The notes under the pieces are model-generated. The model saw nothing but the letters and a program-made list of their open reading frames with translations. It made no database searches and had not been told where the DNA came from. This document shows, piece after piece, positions 33,880 to 49,639 of a stretch of 64,000 bases of DNA (positions are counted from its first letter, which is position 1; each line of letters opens with the position of its first letter). The translations under genes were made by a program, and so were the position numbers. Origin of the DNA: Dicyema japonicum (taxonomy: Eukaryota > Dicyemida > Rhombozoa > Dicyemidae); assembly GCA_011109175.1 (NCBI GenBank), contig RDEW01000091.1, positions 2,169 to 66,168 on the forward strand. The letters are read 5' to 3'.

Positions 33880-35019
33880 CAGGAAAAAAGTCCTTGATTT
33901 TCACAAGAATGAGCTTCTCCAAAATTTTGGACATTTAGCTTTTATTTAATCGCTCAACGATTTTATACGGAGTCTTGCTTCATGAGAAAGTCTCCCTGCC
34001 TTTTTGAATCGATTTATAACTTTGACAAGTTTTTCACGACTTTATTTTTGGCGTGTAAAAGGGACTAATGCATAAAGTTCTCTTAATAACATGATTATCC
34101 CAGTCGACACCACTGCAAACATCCTGGGAGTCATGTCTGACCAGGGACTCTGGCTAAAAAAATGGGGAACCGGATGATAAATAAGATGAAGAAAATGACG
34201 ATTGTTTCAAAAACTTTCGAAGTAACGTCAGGTGCCTCACCACCATCTACAGCCAGTTTATTCAGCCGATACTGACTTATACTGACGACGTAGACTTCAT
34301 CTCCCACAAATTGACTCTCAAAAAAGTACTTAACATAGCACCTTGCGCCTTTGACTCGAAAAATTGACTGTAATAATCGGTGGTACTGGGAAGCAACAGA
34401 ATCTGAACTATGATTTCGTTAAGACAGCTAAGATCCTAATCGGTATCAGCTGCTCAAAATAGTTAGAAACGCTACCTTATATGTCATACCTAACTATTCG
34501 GAGCAATCATATACCGCCAGACAATCCCGGGTGTGGAATATGCCTCTGCTGTGTGAAGATTCGCGTTATCAGATGCCACTATCCAAGAACTAAACTAACT
34601 GCAAAAAAAACAATACGTATGCTGGGACCACAATGTGGAACAAAAATACCTCCTTTGCTGACGGAATCTACAACTCGTAGATTTGGTTACGGATTTCTCG
34701 CATTTTCGAGGAACATGGACACCCACTAAGCCTCTCACTGTTCCACGAAAAAGAAAATCGGTTGGCTAAGAAATATCCGTGCAAGGATCAAAGAAGGTGT
34801 ACCTTAAGGAAAAACCGAAAATCTGTTGGCTAAAAAATTTCCCCAGTCGGCTTCCTATGCAAGGATCAAAGAAGGCATTTCCGTTCGACAGTGGGAACAA
34901 TGGAGACGCACAAGCTTCGTTCGGATGGCACGTTTGGTTGCGGGAACTGAGATCACCTAACTAGTTGACTTTACTTTTGTATTTCTTTCCCGGTGATCCC
35001 GGGGTTAATAAATAAATTC
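33880..35019 (+). mobile_element. LINE 3' half, decayed
   Basis: Broken frames give VDTTANILGVMSDQGLWL, TTIYSQFIQPILTY and NPGCGICLCCVKIRVIRCHY, then FGYGFLAFSRNMD, homologous to the C-terminal parts at 50500-50812 and 23127-23290. Two imperfect copies of a 45-60 bp block (GGTTGGCTAAGAAATATCCG; TGCAAGGATCAAAGAAGG) lie at 34758-34880. The 3' hairpin GATCACC (34951-34957) / GGTGATC (34992-34998) is followed by CCGGGGTTAATAAATAAA. Confidence 0.65.
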
Positions 35020-36414
35020 GGACATATCCTAAAACTGGACCAAACAACCCTTGTAAAGTGCGCAATGGATTTCTATTATTTTATAGACGACAAATCAACA
35101 TTCCAAAAACTATCACGCACAACCCTGTCAAAATTTTTGTCAAAAATCATCAACGTGTGAAAAAAACAAATAAAACTGGAAGCAGCATCGATGTACCTAG
35201 AAATATGGCCTGAGGATATTTAAAAAACTTAGCAGAAAAATAGTTTCGTGTGTGGCACATGTGGAACTTAATTATTATCCTTAACATTTTGCTTCTATGG
35301 TCATCGGCTCCAACTACGATTTCATTACAAGAATTATGTGAAAATTCGTGAGGATGGCCAGTCCGCCAAACACCCCCTCTACAACATTCTTAGCGAATAC
35401 TTCAAAACCATTCGAGATGCAAGACACTTCCAAACTCCATGTTGATAGCTTTTCAAAATTCCCCTCCCTACCTGATTCGAAACTCTCAATATTTATTAAA
35501 CAATAGAAGCAATTCCATCTTCACAAATACAGTACAGTAAAATCCCTCAGATCCGCAGTTTAGAAAAAAAGTTGTTAATTCGATAATTTTCTCAAGATTT
35601 TTGCGTTGTGTCATATTGGCAGATTTGAAAGAATTACCGTATAATCACTGCAGACAAACATGATTGAGAAATATTAATCATTAATATTACTGCCACCTCG
35701 TCGCAGATAGGACAAACTAGACTTTTCCCACCCTTTTACAATAGCTTTTCAGGCCTTCCGGAGTCAGCAATATCACCTTTACCTTCGATAGGTTGTCGTT
35801 CAAGATAAGGTCTCGAAATATCAACGTGCTTCCATAAGCTACCAGGTGCCAGTGTCTGGCTTAGAAGTAGGAATTCATTAGGAAAACAAAGACATTAGTG
35901 ACAAATCATGCTATAGTTGCCAAGAGACAGTAGGCATTGCCATTAACGATGGCCATTCCTATGCGCTGTGAAAACCATCTCCGTTCTGGAAGGTCCTTGA
36001 TTCGTGTCGCAGTGGCATTTCCGATTTTATGACGACTCATTTACACATTCTTCAGCCACTCCAGAGACTTCGAAGGCGGTTAGGGTAATTAATTATTTTT
36101 ATTTAATAACCCTGGTTATACCAGGAAGAAGTTAAGACGTCTAATAATGGTATATCCAATCCCTGAGTAAAAGGCTTCATATCCGCCATTGTGAGAACTC
36201 TTTCAACAGAGTAGGAAGAAGTAGATTTTTACCAAATCTTAAATGGTGAAATGAAACTACGAAATAATTATCTCCAGTTCGATTATAATTTACAAATGCC
36301 TTAAACGTTGATCAATCATAATATCCATATTCTTTTCATGTCATTTTAGTAGTAATTAATGTAATTGATAGAAAACACGAATAGTTCGATTTTGCGAATA
36401 TTTATAAGTGTCTT
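35020..36414. other. gene-free stretch with Tigger-like terminus and LINE tail
   Basis: 35528-35560 (TACAGTAAAATCCCTCAGAT) looks like a Tigger terminus. 36095-36135 is a LINE-type 3' tail on the minus strand (reverse: CCTGGTATAACCAGGGTTAT, then TAAATAAAA), with a perfect CCTGG/CCAGG stem. Nothing else recognised. Confidence 0.45.
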
Positions 36415-36510
36415 TCTCTACTTGAGATCTCCTTGAGCGCTGCTGGATATTCGAACAGATCTCATGTCAATCCTGAGAGGGAATGATACGCAGTAAGGAT
36501 GGCTACCGTA
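36415..36510 (+). mobile_element. 3' end fragment of PHD-lineage LINE
   Basis: Reads ERCWIFEQIS then ILRGNDTQ; this matches RERRWLFERISLAILRGNNH at 6580-6640 and ERCWLFEHISIRE at 41815-41857. A 5'-truncated copy. 36511-36849 shows nothing recognised. Confidence 0.55.
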
Positions 36511-36849
36511 TGACCCTTGGATTGATTGCTTAGCGAATATTATAAAGTATTTCATAAACTAATAATTGTGAAAGGATATTTGTCGAAATATAATCCACCT
36601 TCAAAATTGACGGGGGTAAGTCTTTGGCAAGGTTACGGGAACTCTAAGTTAATAGATCTTCCATAAACTTGATGTTTCACTGCCGAACCAGATCGTCTAC
36701 TGGGACTACAAATAAGAAAAAGTTAAAAACACTGGCTACGTCCTATGATTAATTAGCATAACTGTTCTTTCCCTTTTAAAATGAAGTGTTTGGTCGGCAA
36801 AAGTAGAGGTTTATTAATGGAAACATTACTACGCATCTACGAAATGGCT

Positions 36850-38545
36850 ATTATTATTTAAGCCAAAGAAACACCGTCTTAACCACTAACTAATATTCAG
36901 GTGATCCCGGCATCTCTCAATAATCGGGCCTTTCTCGATGCTCCGACCGTGACCCCACACATTTTCTATACGGACGGGGGTCTTTTTCCTTTCTCTGAAA
37001 TTGCCTCCAGCTGCCTCTATGATAGACTCGAGTGTTCTGGGGGCAATTTCTTTATCTGTATATTTTTCAGTAATTTTTTGCTCTTAACATGATCTCTTGA
37101 ATTTTTATTAGGTTCGTTGCCGCCAGGTTAGATCCCCATGCAGCACATGCATCGCCTATTGTTGGCTCGATATACTGCTTGTAGAGGGTCCCGATACCTG
37201 GCGGGTAAATTCCTCCCAGTTCCAAAAGAAGGCTTTTACAAAATTGATCTTCTTTGCACAGGTTGATATGATGGATTCCACATGGGCTGAGAAGCAGAGG
37301 AAAGTATCAAAAGTTACTCCCAGTATCTTCTGCGATTTCTTTTGTGGTATAGGTACTCCATTTAACGTGACATCAATTGTTTGCGTTCCCATCTTTCTAT
37401 TCTTAGTAAATAGAGTGACTGCTGACTTTTCGAAACATGCATTTAATCGGTTTTTGCACAACCATCCATATATGTTATTTAGTATCCCTTGTAGTCGACA
37501 TTTACGTCTCTAGATGCAACAACTATGTCATCGGAATAAGTAGCATGTCATTATTATTCATAGGGGAGATCATTCAGAAACAAATTAAAGAGGATTGGTG
37601 ACAAAGGAGATTCCTGGGGTACACTATTGGGTAACAATCTCGATCTGGAACTCATGTTTCCGACGCACACTAACCCTCGGCGTCCACTTAAGAAATTCGC
37701 TATCCATAACTTTAGTGATGCATCAATTTTTGTCAAAAATATTTTTGTATGAGGATCTTCCTTGGGACAGAGTCGAATGCTTTTTGAATATCAATTTTAC
37801 ATATGACCGATTTTTCCTGTTTTGGCTTGTTCTTGTGTCCTTCAGTTATGAACTTCATTAGTGTCGTTAGGAAGGAGGTTGTTGATAATCCTTCCGAATG
37901 TAGTTGGAATGTAGGTTGTGGGAGAGAAGGGCAAATAAGTTTTAGGACCAGTTTCTCCAGGATCATCGACAAAACAGATATAAGGGAGACTGGTCTGTAA
38001 GAGCCGGGATCGTTCTTCGGTCTTCCCGGTTCAATATTGGACGAATTTTTGATAGTTTCCATAAAGTCGGTATGGTATTTATGTTCAGCGATGTGTTGTA
38101 GATGATTACCAATGCATTTATTAATGCTGGGTCCAAGTGTTTCAGCAGAATAAGAGGAATTCCGTCTGGGCCACATGAGTTTGTTTTTTTCTGATTTGAT
38201 ATTGCTTTGGATACATCTTTAGGAGAAAATAAATCAGCGGGGCATTTGGATGGCTTTCTCTTTGTTAATCTTTTTATAAAGATTCGATACAATGTTTCAT
38301 AAATTTATTCAATTGAGCTGGCATTGTTTTTCGTTATCTTCGTATTCTGGGTTCTTCAGACGCCTCAACATCTTCCATATGTTGGAAATTGATGTCTGAT
38401 TATTCATGGCAACAGAGATTCGCAATAGTTTCTTCCTTCAGGTGTTGTTCGTGCATTTTTGATAAGAATGTTTAGTGACCTGATTCGAATAATGACCTCT
38501 CGTGATCAATGTGTCAAGGATGTTTCTTTCCATAATTATTTTCTT
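36850..38545 (-). mobile_element. jockey/CR1-like LINE, minus strand
   Basis: From 5' to 3' on the minus strand: SISNIWKMLRRLKNPEYEDN (about 38380); CPADLFSPKDVSKAISNQKK, SCGPDGIPLILLKHLDPALI (37963-38292); DPGSYRPVSLISVLSMILEK, CKIDIQKAFDSVPRKILIQK (37733-38176); LKLWIANFLSGRRGLVCVG and LLPNSVPQESPLSPILFNLF (37554-37736); ACFEKSAVTLFTKNRKMG, KSQKILGVTFDTFLCFSAHV (37156-37461); and a final AGIT-stop at the 3' end near 36905. The catalytic YADD region at about 37540 is damaged. Several frameshifts. Confidence 0.72.
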
Positions 38546-38696
38546 TGTTTTTGAGTCATATTTTAAGTTTTCGTTTTTATATATTAAGTCATATTTAAAA
38601 ATTGACTAAATTAAATCACAGAAATATATTAAAATTAAATTATTTTCAGAGTAAATTACTTTGAATTTTAAATAGACTATCAAAGATATTGGCTTG

Positions 38697-39786
38697 ATGC
38701 GTTATTTTCTACAGAGATGTTTTGATTATCGACTGGTTTGAAGATTTGAATTTATCATAGACTTCCAGAATAAGGAATTTCTCAGACAAAAGTAAGTTCA
38801 CTGGAATAAGTAATGAAAATATTCCCAATAAAGGTATTAACTTGTCTAATATACAGTTAAAACCGAATTTGAAGGGACATTACCGATAATTTACCTTCCA
38901 CTTCCCTCAAAGAATGAACTTTGCAGGTTCACTTTGTTGCCATATGGATACTCTGTGGGAGATTTTATAAATGCAATCAAAAACGAGGATGGGGGTATCG
39001 ACAGAGTTGGAATTTACAATGATGGCATGTCACGTAGTTTTAGTTCTTAGCTGGGGTTCGTTTGGCCAAGTCAACCCCATTGGAAACGCTACTCAAGTCG
39101 TCTTTCAACATTTTAATTGACGACAAGAAGCATTCTGTGGACTCTCTGCTTGAATGTGAGCTTACCTTTATTTCGCAGCCACGGAAACGTCAATTGCAGG
39201 GATTTCTGCTGAAGATCGGTTCAAGACGTCCCTTCTGGAGTTGTTTGCGACGTTCAACACGGCAGAACATAAAGAGGTTTTGGAAAAAAAGTATATCGAT
39301 CAAATTGAAAGACTAACAGTGCAATTAGAGCCGTATGAGAAGGTAGTGTGGTGGATAAGGGATTACAGAGCAAAGAGGAATTGATAATTGCTGCTGACAG
39401 ACGGGCTCAGCTTTTCGGATGGCTTGGCCTGGCTTTTATGGGAATTCAGACTGGGATTTTGGGACGATTAACTTGGTTTGAGTACTCATGGGATATAATG
39501 GAGCCCATAACCTATTTCGTGACATATTTGACGGGGATGTTCTTTTACGCATATTTTATGGTGACAAGACAGGTTGAGTGTGTATGAATTGCAGGAATAT
39601 ACTTACCAAGATGCCCATAATCGACATTTCCTTAAAGCTCTGCATAAAATGTTTGCAAAGAGGAACCTCAGTGTGGAAGTTTACAATGATTTGACTGAAA
39701 AATTGGCTGAAGCTAACAAAAATTTAAATTCTGTTAGAAACAACTTTTTGCAGCTTCAAGTTTTCAAGACTGACCATAAATTATAA
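38697..39786 (+). CDS. MCU: mitochondrial calcium uniporter pore subunit
   Basis: Spliced 314-aa MCU. MRYFLQRCFDYRLTSRIRNF is an Arg-rich mitochondrial presequence. The N-terminal domain follows (LPIIYLPLPSKNELCRFTLL, GGIDRVGIYND, GVRLAKSTPLETLLKSSFNI), then a coiled coil, TM1 (AQLFGWLGLAFMGIQTGIL), the selectivity-filter loop EYSWDIMEPITYF with the D/E pair of the DIME motif, TM2 and a C-terminal coiled coil. It forms the Ca2+ channel of the inner membrane (known). Introns: 38736-38760 (25), 38834-38856 (23), 39025-39050 (26, GC-AG), 39156-39178 (23), 39343-39368 (26), 39573-39594 (22). If the third donor is the GT two bases downstream instead, the frame would break. No EMRE or MICU gene lies in the window. 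Confidence 0.95.
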
Positions 39787-40149
39787 TTAATGTTGTACGG
39801 CTAATATAATTTCAATTATTGAAAATCAATTTTTTGTTGCCTATTATTTCCTTGGTTATACAAGGTAGTGGTACAAGATTTTCTTCGACGACCCCACAGG
39901 AGAGGAGCTATATGGGACACCATCACCTCTCCATGCCTGCGGGATTGGGAGCTACAACACATTAAGTGAACAATACTATCACGTGGGTGAATTATGCGCC
40001 ATTTTTCAAAAAAGTTAGTTGTGATATTATTCAGGTTTCCAAGACCAACCGCAGAAGAGAGCCTGTTATGGACACGGGGATCGTTTAATTTCGACAATAA
40101 CTCTTATCCTCTTTTGTGGTTCCGGTGTTGATAAATTAAAATTAAATAA
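39787..40149 (-). repeat. retroelement-like 3' remnant
   Basis: On the minus strand the segment from about 40097 ends in ACCTTGTATAACCAAGGAAATAA near 39840: a CCTTG/CAAGG stem then an A-rich tail, the same layout as at 36095-36135. No coding similarity was recognised. Confidence 0.35.
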
Positions 40150-40216
40150 AAAGTTGCTTAGTGATTAGTGGAGCTACTCGACTCGCAATTAGCTATGGGT
40201 TCGCTTCTCAGGTCGA
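40150..40216 (+). repeat. tRNA-like SINE head, degenerate
   Basis: TTGCTTAGTGATTAGTGGAG resembles a pol III A-box (TRGCnnAGTGG), and after CTCGACTCGCAATTAGC comes GGGTTCGCTTC, a one-or-two-base variant of the B-box GGTTCGAnTCC. Spacing fits a tRNA-derived SINE. Downstream (40217-41180) no gene was supported. Confidence 0.45.
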
Positions 40217-41189
40217 AGGATTCTGTTCTAATATGTACCCTTGTCGATTCCCAAGAAACATCAGTTGATCCACTGCCTCATGAAACGCCCATTGTCTTGC
40301 AGGCCGTGGAGGACTTCGCCTCTGATGCTCTACAATTCCATGGACAACCAAAGACCACCCTTTCTATGATCCTCGGCAGGGACCTTTAAAAGATTGGGAG
40401 ACGCTTAAGAGAGGGAGATGATCAGAATGGGCTACGTGAGTTTTCGTATGACAGGGGCAAGTGAAAGAAGATGACTTTGTTACTAGTGTCCCCAACACCA
40501 CAAGCTTTGTCATTATTTTGCAGGGAAAGAGTTCTTAATAATAATAGTCAATCATCCGATATAATAAGAATGCTTCAAGAGTCATGACTAGAAATTAGAT
40601 CCAAAAATACAAATACCCATTTCCTGGATTTCAGTCAAATTTATTCATCAGGATTGGCCATTGACCACGATGGACATATTACTTTAAATATGCAACAATT
40701 AAGACTCATAGGAAGCAAATCACTGACCCTGTTAATTTACTTGTGAGAGTCAATCTTAAAATACATAAACCTTACATTTGATCTGTTAATGACTGAGGAA
40801 TAACGTTTTTGTGTAGTTTCGCTAGTACCGTTGCTTTGATAGTCAATTAAGCGTGCGATTAAGTCTAAAACCACTAAATGGGAGATACAGTATAATCAAA
40901 AATCTAGATTCCGAGGTTTTCGAAGTAAATAAATAATTATGGTTCACCTTCACGTAGAGAAAATTGGATACCAGTTTCAATCTGACAACTAAAAGAACAA
41001 TTATTCCCCCGTCAACCTGTTCAACGACCTCTGGGAAGTTGGACAATGACAGTTATTGAGCGAGTTCAAAACTATAAAAAAAGTTAATAGTAATATAAAT
41101 CTGTCGTTTGTTGTGATTATGCCTGTTGTGAATAGCACCTAAAAAGAATGTTCCCACTTCGAGGAAAAAGGTACCAGCCAAGTCATCTG

Positions 41190-41870
41190 AGATGTTTTCG
41201 TCCTGTCGGCTTGTCAGAACTCGGAAGCGTGGGATCTCCTGCTCTGCTTGTGGAGATTTCTTCCACCTCGGGTGTATCAAGCTATCCCAAGCTGAGCGAG
41301 CGTGCTTGGAGTATGGAACTGCCAGTCATGCCTCGGCCTATGCACTGAGGTTCCCCGTGCCTGCGCCATTGTTAACTCTCTCATTAATTAGAGAGGCCTA
41401 CACCCTCTCACCTGCAGGAAGAGTGCAGGCAGATTTCCCAGACACATAACCTTGAACGAAGTCGTTAGGCAAGCTTTGGACGACGCCGGATACCCCTACA
41501 TGCTCGAGCCAGTCGGTCTTTGCAGGCTGGACAGGTGGGATGACAATCTTCCTTTTTGAAGCCGGGAAACCACTTGTCTGGGACGTCACATGCACCGACA
41601 CGTTTACCTCTTGCAACCTACTCCATTATGCCTCTGGAGCCTGTTTTGCCGCTGAGAAGGCCGAGAATTTAAAACGGGAAAAGTACGGGGTCATACCCAA
41701 AAATTTTTTGTTTGTTCCACTCGCCGTTGAGACGTCTTGTTCCCTTGCGGCTGCGACGCTAGAATTCTTGAGTCGTCAAGGGAATCGGACCGCTACACAA
41801 TCAAGAAACCCTCGTGAGCGCTGCTGGTTATTTGAGCATATCTCGATCAGGGAATAGCCACGCAGTCAGG
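41190..41870 (+). mobile_element. internally deleted PHD-lineage LINE
   Basis: 41192-41340 reads SSCRLVRTRKRGISCSACGD, FFHLGCIKLSQAERACLEYG, a PHD-like Cys/His finger (CSxCxxFFHxxCxxLS). It is followed within 100 bp by the C-terminal domain that normally lies after [17 protein letters not shown]-like text, [12 protein letters not shown], then [20 protein letters not shown] and RCWLFEHIS. The whole RT is missing. The tail is near ATTAATAAAATG (41909). Confidence 0.65.
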
Positions 41871-42082
41871 GCATTTGCTATAAAACCATTTACTTTCTTT
41901 TCTTTCCATTAATAAAATGATAACATTGATTTTTTAAACATTAATTAAAAAAGAGTAATATAAATTGTTTGGAAAATTAAACTTATCGGTTTATGAATAT
42001 TAATTTTACATTATATAAAAATAATTTTTACTAAAATTAAAATTCGAAATTTTAATATATACTACTTTTGTTGTTGTTGCAT

Positions 42083-45550
<3,468 letters not shown>

Positions 45551-45689
45551 TAGTTTATTTCAATATTGTAGAGTAATTCTACTGTCACTCCGAGTACTCG
45601 CAGATCTGGGTTTACTGTTTAGTCTATAATTTTGACTTTTTAATTAATTATGAAGTTTTAATGTGAAATTCTCTCTTTTTATATCAAAA

Positions 45690-48600
45690 TTATATTTATT
45701 TTGCGCTAACTGTTGGAATTATTATTAGCACTTTCAAGAGAGCATGTGCAGCAAAAAGGACAAGAGAAAGAGTTAGGTTATTATAGGCTTTTCTGTTGTT
45801 AGCCAGATCCCTCAATGTGTCCAGGTCATTAGCAAATTCTAGTGTCTTCTTTGTGCCTTTCAGATCGCCTTCTAAAACAACCGGAGGGTTGTTCTTGGTC
45901 TTCCACGAAAGCGTTTTACATGGAAAGTAGTAATCTTCCATGGCAATATTCGAGGAGATGTAGGGTCCAACATCAGGACGTGTCCAAAAAGTCTCCAACG
46001 AAAGCTTATGATCTCGAGATTTAGAGGTATACAGTCACAAATATTGTACAATCCTTTCCGCGAGATCTTGGATGGCCAGGACATTCAAGTTATGTTTCTT
46101 AGAAGATTTCTGTGAAATGAGTCTAGTCTCTCCAATTCCTCTTTTGAGGTGGCCCAGGGCCCAGAGTTGTATAGGAGGATTGGTTTGATAAAGGTGTCGT
46201 ACAACATTATCCTTTGTTTTATGTTAATCCCTTTTCGTTTTAGCCATAGGTTTTTCAGCCTGTGTAATGCCGCGTTTGCCATGGTTTTTCTCCGTATGAT
46301 ATCTCCATCATCTCCAAATAGGGAGCCAAGTTTTGAGTAGGGCTGCGTACGATGTCTCCGTAGACGACTAACTCTCAAGTAGCTAGACTTCTCAGTAGAG
46401 AGTCTCATCCCTCTTTTGGAGCACCAATCTTGGTCAATAAATAACTTGATTCTTCTTTCCGATAGAGTTGACTTCCCGACGTATCCGTAATCAGAATGTC
46501 ATTACGGATATTATTAGTTTGGTGTTCGCATCCGGCAGAGTGGGGAAGTCAGACAGAAACACATTGAACAGAAGCGGGCTCAAGACAGAGCCTGTGGAAC
46601 GCACCTTTTTAATAGGATATCTTTTGACATATTTGTCCCAACACGTACTCGGGAAGTACGTCCTGTTAAGAAGTCTTTTATCATGTGAAGAGTTTCTTTT
46701 ATATGTTAGCAGCCGCTAGCCTTGATAAGAGGGCTTCATGGCACACGCTATCGAAGGCCTTAGACAGGTCCAAACATACCAGGTTGTCTTGCCTCTTGAA
46801 TTCCAGGCCTCTCAGTACCTTTCGAATGCATGTGATGGATACAATCCGAGCAGGATTTCTGGGTCTGAAGACACATTGTTCCGCGAGGAGGAAACAGCTC
46901 TCTTCTATGTGTTCGTTTAGTCTCTTGAAGATAATTCTCTCAGTAATCTTGGAGATAGAGCAGATTAGGCTGATTGGCCAATAGTTAAGGGGGTCTCTCC
47001 CCGACTTTCCTGGTTTAAGAATCATCCTGACAATATAGATTTTCCAGCGTCTTGGGATATATTCATAATCAATGCTTGCGTCGAACAAGTTCTTCAGCAC
47101 GAGCAGCAGATCCTCTGAATTTTCCTGGAACATTCTCATGCTAATGTGGTCATGTCCAGTGGCGTTAGCTTTGCATGCTCTAATGGAAATCACGACGTCC
47201 TCTGTCGTTATCTTCATATCAGAATCTTTGAGATCGTCCGGGGAATAAGTAATAAGTTCTTTTGATGCTCTCAACTCTTCCCTCGGTATGAGCTCTGTTG
47301 GGTTGACTCCCTGGATACTGTCTAGTTGCTTCTTAAAGATATCTGGGACTTTTTCGATAGAATATGATCTACCTTCCGGTTTGTTCAGAGAGATTTCATT
47401 TCATTCTCTTCTAGCCTGTTATTATTTTGTAGATCTTTCAGAACGAAGGGTCTTTGGTGTTTAGTTTGCTTGCTTCGACCTTCCAACATTGTTCTATTGC
47501 CAGTCTTGTTCCTTCTTAAATGGCTTTTTTTGATTATCTTTAGTTGACCAGTCAATGTAATCCGGTCCATCCAGTCGATACATCTTCTGAGTTTGTTCCT
47601 CAGTCGGTTTCTTTCTTTAATCATAGATAGCGTAGAAGGGGAGAAATTAATGCTTTTCTTATATAATTGGTTCCGAGACTCTCCCTTCTGGCGTAAAGTG
47701 ATAAGTATCTCTTTAATCACAATTGAAATTTCTTTGTCTATGTTGTCAATATCAATTCGGGAATAGGTCCTCCTTAAGTTTTTAAGGTTTCTAGATATGT
47801 ATCTTCTATAGTGTTACCAAATTAGTCTTGATAGGTCGTAGCCTATGTGAGCACTGACTCCGTAGTGTCCGGACCAGGTTCAGTGATATCTCTTGATGGA
47901 TGTGGTCGCTCCGATGTTTCACATGATCATCGGTCTCTCCACATAAGTGTAGAGCAGTGGTGACACCAGGAACCCCAAGCATGTCTCCACCGTAGTACGA
48001 GAAGTGATTCGGCTTTTCCGACGTCAATAATCTCGAAGCCAGTCTTATCAATTAATTTTCTTTGCCTGGTTCGCTCGGTGGTTCGGCAGCGATCGATATA
48101 CCATTTAATGTTCTTGGCGTTTAGATTTCCCTAGGACAGACATATCGTTTCCTGCGAAGAATTTTCAATTTGTGGAGCACTTTCTAAGGTCCTTTGAATA
48201 CAATCTCCAATGTGTATCCAACGGCCACATCATCGCACCTTGACGGAAACAAATTCACAATGTGTATTCACAATAACTTCTGGCTCATATCTGTAGAACA
48301 TCACTATAGAATAATGTGGTTCCAGTACCAGCTTCTGCACCTTCGACCCATGGTATTTCTATAGAATTATATCCCTGTAGTATTGTAGTGTTGGTCTTTT
48401 TCACCTTGGTCTCGTTGATCACCAGGATGTCAATCTTGGTTGACGACAGGTAGTGCCAGATCATAACGCTTCTTCCTCAGGGATCGGGCGTTCACCAGCA
48501 CTATCTTCAGGTTTTTTTCAATTTTCTTTTTGGTGGCCGGACTCCCATGGCCAGGTCCACCATTCTTCGTAAATCCACCCCGAGTGTGCCGCTTAGTTCC

Positions 48601-49625
48601 TTTAGTCTTGATATTATTTCCTCCAGGTCTTTTGCAATTCTCCCTGGTATCTTTTCCCTGGTGGCCAGGCCGATTCTCGTGGATGAGGAGGTGGTTCATT
48701 CTTGTTAGTCCTTAGGCCAATTATTCTCTTTTGAGCTGGTGGTTCCACTTTGTTAGTTATAAAATTCATCTGTTTCGGTTCCGTATTGTTGATTCGGGGA
48801 CTTAGCTTTCGCCTGGCCTCCACAAGCACAGAACATCCTCCATATCTTGCACCATGTTTTGTTGATCCGCAGTGAACGCACTTAGGTTCAAGACCCGGAT
48901 CCGCATTGCACCTGGAGGTGTCATGCTCTCCCGCGCAAAGAAAGCATTTCTTCTTTCCAGTGCACTGGTATACAAAGTGACCGACCTGCTGACAGTTGTA
49001 GCATATTGGCGGTCTTCTTCTCATCCACTCACAGGAGATCTTGTTCGTTCCAACGTAGAAGTCACAGCGTATTAGTGATGTGGCCTCCGATTAACAATTA
49101 ATCGAGGCCTTCGCCATTGGCATGGGCTGCGATCCTCTGGATATCTGGGTAACTTTTGTAGCTGAGGAAGCCATTTCCTGGAGGTAGTCCAAGAAGTCGT
49201 CCTCCTTCACCCAGAAAAGTAGGTTGCTGAGGACAATCTCAGACGATTTTGTTGAAAGTGTTTTGAATCGGTGGTTGTCCACGGCCTCTATATAGGTGGC
49301 CATGTGGGAGTTGTCTTGGAAATCCAGTCCGAAAGAGCCCGGTTCTTTGTGGCTCATCTTCATATATCCTTACTGGTATATGTAAAACGTTTGCAATCTT
49401 TATCGCACTCATAGTAGATTCGACTGTGATCAATAGAGTCCGGTTGTCTATAAGATCAGCTTTCATTGGTTCGTCTGTAGGTTTGGCCACTTCCGTGGAG
49501 TCGTGTTTTGTAAGATCATTTGCAGGTTTAGCAGGTTCTGCCTTATTCGAGAATCTCATTGAAAAAACCATGGTGTTGACATCCAACGAGGAAGATGTCG
49601 GATCCCCCATTCCACACCACATTTT
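45690..49625 (-). mobile_element. near full-length LINE with CCHC ORF1
   Basis: Minus strand. ORF1: 49622-49239 and 49024-48614, frameshifted, with zinc knuckles CYNCQQVGHFVYQC, CFLCAGEHDTSRC and CVHCGSTKHGARYGGC. The AP endonuclease starts at about 48530 (LKIVLVNARSLRKKRYDL, DILVINETK-like) and continues broken to about 47750. RT at 47274-46699: VVISIRACKANATGHDHISM, ILKPGKSGRDPLNYWPISLI, NLVCLDLSKAFDSVCHEALL. C-terminal part: ALHRLKNLWLKRKGINIKQR, KPILLYNSGPWATSKEELER (46085-46408) and RWRLFGHVLMLDPTSP, RFRGRPRTTL (45872-46084). The 3' end is near 45690. About 3.9 kb with multiple frameshifts. Confidence 0.78.
48614..49622 (-). pseudogene. LINE ORF1 (CCHC zinc-knuckle, gag-like)
   Basis: Two frames joined by frameshifts. 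The upstream one (49239-49622) starts MWCGMGDPTSSSLDVNTM and is followed by a low-complexity Lys/Glu/Pro region and a TLLITVESTMSAIKIAN segment. The downstream one carries three Cys-rich knuckles: CxxCxxxGHxxxxC, CxxCxxxHxxxxC and CxxCxxxxHxxxxxxC. Such ORF1 proteins bind LINE RNA (known). The downstream frame leads into the endonuclease ORF. Confidence 0.65.
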
Positions 49626-49639
49626 ACAGGCAACACGAT

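Noticed and set aside
39025-39050. A GT donor at 39029 giving a 22-nt intron in MCU
   Set aside because: It would break the frame (TGG GGT TCG instead of GGG GTT CGT). The GC-AG version keeps the conserved GVRLAKSTPLE segment, so it was preferred and the doubt was recorded.
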